A stretch of DNA of 64,000 nt from Lepraria neglecta (taxonomy: Eukaryota > Ascomycota > Lecanoromycetes > Lecanorales > Stereocaulaceae): NCBI GenBank assembly GCA_033220425.1, contig CM065646.1, positions 3,541,501 through 3,605,500 on the forward strand, read 5' to 3'. Of the stretch, positions 58,871 to 64,000 are shown one piece after another (the first letter of the stretch is position 1; every line of letters starts with the position of its first letter). The translations under genes were made by a program, and so were the position numbers. Under the pieces are notes generated by a model. It had not been told where the DNA came from. It was given only the letters and a program-made list of their open reading frames with translations, and did not search any database.

Positions 58871-58993
58871 CTTTTAGGTATTGATATATAGGTAAACAGG
58901 GAGGATACTAACTCGGGTATGCGATAAAAAATGCTGCTTACTAAGCAAATGCCTCATTGAGGGGTTTGCCTCATTGAGGGGTGAACCCTTCTA

Positions 58994-59086
58994 CTATCAG
59001 GGGGTGTGGAATATAGGGCCATTCTAATTGGCTGCAAGTGCGGAATTGCTCCGAACTTCCTCATAATCTGTTATTAGAAGAAAGAT
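58994..59086 (-). repeat. Right arm of the inverted repeat, outer part
   Basis: GGCTGCAAGTGCGGAATTGC... to CTGTTATTAGAAGAAAGAT matches the outer 93 bases of the left arm in inverted orientation, apart from a diverged block of ~40 bases next to the insertion. Confidence 0.8.
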
Positions 59087-59627
59087 TTGGACTTTTTGGA
59101 CTCCATTCAGGTTGCTAGCTATATCTTAGCCTTGCGGGGCTTCCTTATACGTTGCCCTCTTCCTATTGATTGCTTCTTAAGGTCCCCAGAGCTCTGCTGC
59201 TCGTCCTCGCCCTGCGCCTTCCACCGTCCTTGCTGTAGATCCGTAGTAGTCACCCTTTGTTACGGCCCTGGCCTACATGCGGTGACCTTCCATGGTCTTC
59301 CACCGCTAGCCCTATTAGGCTAGGCAGCTTGGCAGCTACTATTGTTTACCTTCAGCGCGTCTGTACATACCTTCCTCCTCCAGATTCCATATCATCGTCT
59401 ATTCTACCCCTATGACTTGACTCTAGGCCGGCCCTTGACACCCTTAACCGCAGAGTTATAATCTTCTTCTGACGCCTTGCGGGCGGTAAATTTAGATATA
59501 GTAGAGTTACTAGTATTTGGTGTTGAATAAGTCAAATATGTAATAAAAATTTGCAAACTTTTGATGTTCAGCCCTACAGGGCTGACAACTTGGGGGTTTG
59601 ACAACTTGGGGGGTGAATCCTTCTAAA
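59087..59627 (-). mobile_element. Partial pogo/Fot-like element interrupted by the solo LTR
   Basis: The terminus GAAGGATTCACCCCCC followed by TTGTCAAACCCCC-like repeats at 59590-59625 resembles the end of the transposon at 51874-58991 and is followed by TA. Inside, on the minus strand, ISKFTARKASEEDYNSAV reads like the start of a transposase, and the frame is broken by the LTR at 59258-59440. The other end is lost at 59087, where the outer edge of the large inverted repeat begins. Confidence 0.45.
59258..59440 (+). repeat. Solo LTR with intact target duplication
   Basis: 183 bases starting TGTTACGGCCCTGGCC and ending CCGGCCCTTGACA, flanked on both sides by CCCTT. No internal element remains, so it is a recombination remnant. 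Its ends resemble the chromodomain Gypsy LTR and match the short piece at 43439-43519. Not RIP-decayed. Confidence 0.8.
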
Positions 59628-59785
59628 TGATCTCGCTAAATCGTGGTGGCGAGGAAAATTCATTCCTAGCTAACACTTCATGCGACACAAGAAACCGCAA
59701 ATGGGCAGCCAACAACATTCTTGGTCAGCATGAATCTTGACTTCAAAATGTCGACTTACATTCGAGCAGTAAGACACTGAGCCTA

Positions 59786-60822
59786 AATACCGGCGCCTGC
59801 ATGCCTGCAGTGGCTATAGGGACACGCAGGACTCCGATAACAGGAGCTATACGTGACATTGTCAAGGCAGCCTTACTCAGAGGATATCGCCATGTCGATA
59901 CATAAGTGTCGCCGTTCCTTAGCTTGGTGCAGATGAATGCTGATGTCTAATATGCACTGCTTACGCATACGGCTGCGAATATGAAGTCGGACAAGCAATC
60001 AGAGACTCAGGCGTACCTCGAGCAGAGCTTTGGATCACTACAAAGCTTGATAATCAATGGCATCACCGTGCAAATGAAGCTCTTGAAATGTCATTAGTAG
60101 CACTCGATGTCGAGTATATAGATTTGTATCTTATGCACTGGCCATGTCCCGTGGACCCAGAGGACCTGGACAAGGCTTTACCCGACTGGTCTTTTAATAA
60201 AACCTGGTACGTCGAGACATTTGCATGGATGCACATACCAACAAATGAGAGCATAAACAGGCTAGCTATGCAAGATCTACCTCACGGAAAAGTGAAAAAC
60301 ATTGGTGTAGCCAATTTTGATATTCACAATTTGGACATATTACTGAGCGATCCATCCGTCAAAACGGTTCCCTCTGTCAATCAGATAGAGCTTCATCCAT
60401 ACAATGCTACTCCGAAATTGGTCTCTCACTGCAGGAAATTGGGTGTTCAGTGCCTTGGGTACTCTCCTTTGGGCTCAAAAAATTCGCTTGTCATTCGCGA
60501 ACCGGTGCTGTCAGAGATTGCTAAAAGGAATAGAAGGACGCCGCAACAGATACTGTTAATGTGGGGCCTCCAGAGTGGCTGGGGTGTCATTCCCGGGTCA
60601 TACGATAAGGAGCATGTAGCCTCCAACTTCGATCTAGATGGCTGGTCCCTTGCAGGATGCGATCTCACACAGCTTTCGAATTGCGAAACAAGACAGCGCA
60701 TCTATACTGACCTACAAAGGATGAGACTTCCATCTCGTGTCTTCCATGACGAGGAGGTTAGAAATCACTTCCAAATAGTTATAGCTATAGCTACTAATAA
60801 AAGTGTTCGTATACAGACATGA
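59786..60822 (+). pseudogene. Aldo-keto reductase, splice sites and start abnormal
   Basis: Family motifs are nearly all present: LSLNTGACMPAVAIGT (N-terminal strand), GYRHVDT with the catalytic Asp, AYGCEYEVGQAI with the catalytic Tyr, ITTKLDN with the Lys, LMHWP with the His, then GVANF, QIELHPY, YSPLG and a C-terminal VIPGS.DKEHV cofactor segment. NADPH-dependent carbonyl reduction would be expected. An intron must lie between HVDT and AYG (about 59902-59963, with a CTAAT branch site), but it begins ATAAGT and ends CTTA/CTTAC, not GT...AG; read through, it gives a stop at 59903. No in-frame ATG precedes the first motif. Either the gene is dead, or it uses an unusual splice and start. The end at 60822 adds ~18 residues beyond the usual FHDEE terminus. 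Confidence 0.65.
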
Positions 60823-61104
60823 GATGCTCATCTGGTCCTGCTGCCAATGTGTTAGGAGGAAGGGTGTTCAATGATAACTCAACCAATGCCTCGGCGTCTG
60901 AAAGCGTCCTTGTTGATTCAAGCTCTTAAAATTATAAGACTTACAACTGTGAGGCGGCAGGGTGCTGTGGTATAAACATGTCTCGGTTGCCTCTATGGCT
61001 CCTTCATCCCACAGCAAGTGACTGACGCTCGTCTGCCCTCCTGTCTATACAAAATGCAAAATGAAATACAAAAGATTGATAGTTCTACAATACACAAAAT
61101 TCTA
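60823..61104. other. Intergenic region between convergent genes
   Basis: No open frame of note; holds the 3' ends of the aldo-keto reductase and the TauD gene. Confidence 0.45.
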
Positions 61105-62446
61105 TCATGCATCTTGAACGCAGCTACCTTCAAACGGCGTTTCGTAGGGCCTCTCTCCTTCCGGAGTGATACGGGCTAAATGGCGGCGTTGTCCCTCAAT
61201 GACTATCAGCATCAACGTTCACATCAAGATGATGGTACCTTATACTGACATTGACCCAATCAAAGAGAGCGGCATGATTTGTTAGTCTATTCTATTAGAG
61301 TTTTAGCGAATGAATAATCTCGGTGTTAAGGATTTCTGTTTTCACGTACGTCCCAAACAACCACTGACTTTTCGGCCCATTTCACTCGTACATGGCAATC
61401 AAGTGAACCAGAAATGTGTTCAAATAGATAGCCAAGCAGGGCATCGCCTTCTTCTTGTTTATATCCAACAATACCGCCAACGTCTAATGAGATTAGCCAA
61501 AGGGTACTCTGAAAAGAAATTTGTGACTCACAGTGCGGATTCACGAAGAGCGCCTTCTCTCCTGTAGCAGGATGTGTCCTGACAATAGGATGTGTGCTCA
61601 CGACGGGTTCTTTTCTTACGATTCCCTCCCTCTGCCTGCTGGACTCCGCAAGCTTTAAACCCGAATGCACGGCCTCTAAGCCATGAAGTCTCTGTCGGAA
61701 AGGCGGAGACAAACGCTGGTAAGCCTCGACGTTGTTGGAAAATATTGTGTCTCCCCCAGAGTCAGGCGACTCTAACATGTACATTAATGTGAGGCCAGCC
61801 GGCTGACGCTCAAATGTGGTGTCAGAGTGCCAAGTGATTGAGTTGGTGCGAGCTGAGAAGATTCTATCCATGGTCTGGTCGTCCGCTCCTCTATGAGCCA
61901 GGTGCACTTCCGGATAGCCTTCAGGACTTCCAGTCGTAGGATGGATATTCAACCTGCCGAAATATCGGCCAAAACTCAAGGCTTCCGGGATTGGTAAGTC
62001 GGCGAAGTCCTGGTCACGAAATATAACAACCTTGCGTTGTGCAACAAACAAAGCCAATTGATCTCGTCCAGGGGCGTGCAGAGAGCTTAGTTGTATGCCC
62101 GAGACTTCAGAGCCCATCAGGGGTGTAAGATCGGTTCTGAGGATATCAGGACGGAGGAGATCAGGAAATCCAGGATCCGCATCTTTTCCGTGTTCATAAT
62201 AGTCGAAGTCCTCGAGAGGGGGGAACTTTTCATCCTCATTCCATGTGGGTAGGTAATGAGGATACTTGACGACATGTACTCATCAGTGATATGATAATTG
62301 CCATTGAAGGAACTGGTAATTACTTTAGCTTTTGGGTACAAGGTTGTCCCTTCCTTCTCGGCCTTTGAATTGTAGTCTCTGGCATTGAGGAGAGTGGGCT
62401 TATAATGTCCGTGATTATTACCACCCTGGACAGCCGCCATGACCAC
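61105..62446 (-). CDS. TauD/TfdA-family Fe(II)/2-oxoglutarate dioxygenase
   Basis: Five exons: 62446-62324, 62264-61532, 61483-61350, 61291-61250, 61194-61105. Introns of 59, 48, 58 and 55 bases have donors GTAATT, GTGAGT, GTACGT, GTCAGT and acceptors CAAG, ATTAG, AATAG, TTGAG. The sum is 374 codons (373 residues), typical for fungal members. The second intron is 48 bases and open, so a retained-intron ORF looks continuous. Motifs: LTPLMGSEVSGIQLS, VVIFRDQDFADLPI, the iron-binding WHSDTTFE (HxD), the distal His in NRLTNHAALFDW, and the 2-oxoglutarate Arg in RRHLARITP. It oxidises a small substrate such as taurine or another sulfonate or ester; the substrate is not deducible. A second ATG at 62440 could be the start. 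It diverges from the gene at 62810. Confidence 0.88.
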
Positions 62447-62809
62447 GATGAATGGCTATGCTTGGACTTAACCTCAATTTTAACAATGTCAACAGCGGAG
62501 ATTGAAGGGACTGAGCAACATCTGAGGCTGAAAGAGCATGCTGAAGGGTGTCTTTGGGTTTATGTAATCGGCATACCGACTTCAAGATTAGCCGTCTTCT
62601 CATTGGTTCGTCTTCCATGTAGTCGACAGCTACCCCGCTCGATGCACGATGACGCATGCTACTTTATCCTTTCAAGAGGAAAGTCTGACTCTCTTGCTCA
62701 ATCCTTAGCAATTGATCTGATTATTGAACGAATAACTGATGTGCCCCTTGTGTCAACTGTCACAAAACCTAGCTACATCTTGATTGATCGAGTATCACGT
62801 ATACCGAAA
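62447..62809. promoter_or_regulatory. Shared divergent promoter region
   Basis: 363 bases between the start of the TauD gene (minus) and the inferred start of the nucleotidyltransferase-fold gene (plus). The plus frame is open through part of it, but the encoded stretch is less convincing. The compact head-to-head arrangement allows co-regulation; no factor site was recognised. Confidence 0.4.
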
Positions 62810-63685
62810 ATGCAGCACGACCAGAAACTTCGGTCCTATGCTCATCAGAATTACACTCAAAGTGAAGTTCCTTCATCCTCCGCAGATCAGCTACGAGCCC
62901 TAAAAGCCACGCTGGCTATCAATCAAATCCTAAACAGGCATCTTTCTCCGGAAATTAGATGGGCGTATCGAGGATTCATTGCTTACCGATGCCATGTGAC
63001 CGACTGTGGCCTTTATGGGCGCTACACGGATGTGAGTCTCAGACAGAACACTCTGTGATCTAAGATATATTGTGTAACCCCCTCGTATCAGGACGTTGAT
63101 ATTATAATCGATTCTGAGGAATTTACACCTATCGATGAAATAGAGAATACGCTGATAACACACGCACCTACGAGCTTTGCAAGAGCGCTTTCACCATCAA
63201 AGCTACTTAAAGTACACTATATCTCTAATGATGGGTCGAAGGTCCGTTTGGATATTTATAACACGACGATGCATAATACTGGAGGTGGCCGACACCATGG
63301 CTTTCAGATTGAAAAGCTTATCCAGCCTCGACAATTTGCTGAATGCCCATCATTTGAGTGCCTAGTCCTCACTGCTACTACATTGGTAGACTTGAAGTTA
63401 GTTGCATTTTTGGAACGCGGTCATGAAAAAGATCTGATAGATATTTTCTTCATATTGTGGACACTTAGACTTGATATAGCGGCTGGCTTGCCATGGTATG
63501 CGGAACAGATGTCAAAGCATTCAACAAATATGTCAGATAAGATTCAGAGCTATGCCAGACAGTGGATGTGCACGCACGCTATTCATCAACCACCAGCGGT
63601 CTTTGATACTAATATGAACTTTATCAACAATGTTTACTTAGGGCATCAAGGAGTATCTGAAGGTGAAGGCCATGGAACAGGCTAG
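62810..63685 (+). CDS. Nucleotidyltransferase-fold protein, two exons
   Basis: Exon 1 ends at 63031 and exon 2 starts at 63092. The 60 base intron (donor GTGAGT, acceptor TATCAG) joins in phase to give GRYTDDVDIIIDSEEF. The DVDI motif following a YRGF segment (in place of the usual GG/GS helix start) and a later KLVAFLERGHEKDLIDIFFI block are the pattern of stand-alone nucleotidyltransferase-like proteins in ascomycetes. The catalytic glycine motif is atypical, so activity is doubtful. The start at 62810 (MQHDQKLRS) is preferred; the frame is open upstream to 62405. The C-terminus is uncertain: the frame ends at a stop near 63685, but a weak 43 base intron would connect to an open frame ending at 63896. 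The substrate is unknown. Confidence 0.55.
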
Positions 63686-64000
63686 CAATGTTATTCAAAG
63701 CTTAAAGAGTATATTAGAAGTTTTGAAGGTTGTTGGTGGACCGACACTATACCATTCAAAGGCTAAGGAAAGGATGTTCGCCAATTCCGACTGCACGCAC
63801 TCCGATACGAGGTCCGTCATGATCGTATGTGGCAGTATGAAAATTGGATCACCTAGGAAAATTGGCGGACTCATCCTACATGGGTTGTATGTGTAAGGAG
63901 GAAGTGGATGGCTTCCCGGTAAGCTCTCCCAATTTTTGAGCCAGTACTTTCTGGCTATTACGTGAAAAGGTCTGGTTCTTGAAAAACACCACGCCTCGCT
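63686..64000 (+). other. Right edge, possible alternative 3' exon
   Basis: An open frame at 63663-63896 could be the last exon of the preceding gene if a weak intron (GTCTTT...TTAG, about 63600-63642) is used. Beyond 63900 nothing is recognised before the window ends. Confidence 0.3.

Larger units (their letters stand above)
51874..58991 (-). mobile_element. Pogo/Fot-like DNA transposon, split by an LTR element
   Basis: Terminal inverted repeats of ~38 bases begin GAAGGGTTCACCCC and continue AATGAGGCAAACCCCTCAAT at both ends. TA lies on both outer sides (51872-51873, 58992-58993), the target duplication of this superfamily. Within each end the word AGGCA/TGCCT recurs. Transposase pieces read on the minus strand on both sides of the LTR element at 53370-58260. 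It inserted into the right arm of the large inverted repeat. Confidence 0.88.

Noticed and set aside
8415-59086. Starship-type giant element
   Set aside because: Starships carry a 5'-terminal DUF3435 tyrosine recombinase and lack long inverted ends. The only tyrosine recombinase seen belongs to the DIRS-like retroelement, with an RT and split repeats.
61310-61792. Plus-strand ORFs opposite the TauD gene
   Set aside because: They have no domain, and the minus strand gives a consistent five-exon gene with all catalytic residues.

Overview
The window looks like a repeat-rich stretch of a filamentous ascomycete (Pezizomycotina) genome. The host genes have short introns (about 48-70 bases) with GT...AG ends and CTAAC/CTGAC-like branch sites. 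They include a HET-NACHT gene, a full-length ABCB transporter, a fungal-type TauD dioxygenase and an aldo-keto reductase. The repeats carry the mark of repeat-induced point mutation (RIP): over tens of kilobases CA/TG steps are nearly absent and TA steps are in great excess, while CG steps survive.

Layout. 1-7.7 kb is mostly host sequence: a decayed HET-NACHT gene (minus), a GFA/CENP-V-type zinc protein (plus), a POLD4-like short gene (plus), a spliced unknown gene (minus), and an open pogo-like DDE transposase (minus). 7.9-8.15 kb is a minisatellite. 8.4-9.3 kb is one arm of a ~0.9 kb inverted repeat whose other arm lies at 51.06-51.87 kb plus 58.99-59.09 kb. Between the arms are a Gypsy element on the minus strand (10.5-17.0 kb), a 10.5 kb Gypsy element on the plus strand with an extra ORF after pol (17.6-28.1 kb), a piggyBac transposon (28.4-35.0 kb) split by a DIRS/Ngaro-like tyrosine-recombinase retroelement (30.2-34.8 kb), a normal-composition island with an intact 1296-residue ABC transporter and a broken DUF1772-type gene (35.0-40.9 kb), a gag remnant, and a chromodomain Gypsy element (43.8-49.8 kb). 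The right arm is split by a pogo/Fot-like transposon (51.87-58.99 kb), itself split by a 4.9 kb LTR element without recognisable pol that carries a zinc-finger ORF (53.37-58.26 kb). A solo LTR with clean target duplication lies at 59.26-59.44 kb.

59.7-64 kb is host sequence again: an aldo-keto reductase with abnormal splice sites, then a divergent pair made of a five-exon TauD/TfdA dioxygenase (minus) and a two-exon nucleotidyltransferase-fold protein (plus) sharing a ~360 base promoter region.

The strongest unusual signal is the pair of ~0.9 kb inverted arms, each with about three ~248 base sub-repeats. They enclose roughly 42 kb that includes an intact drug-type exporter. Whether this is one very large element or two independent insertions cannot be settled here. 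Other notable structures are the split direct repeats of the DIRS-like element, the antisense ORF in the first Gypsy element, the extra ORF in the second, and the zinc-finger LTR element. Gene functions are family-level calls from sequence motifs; exon models were made by eye from splice signals and reading-frame phase.
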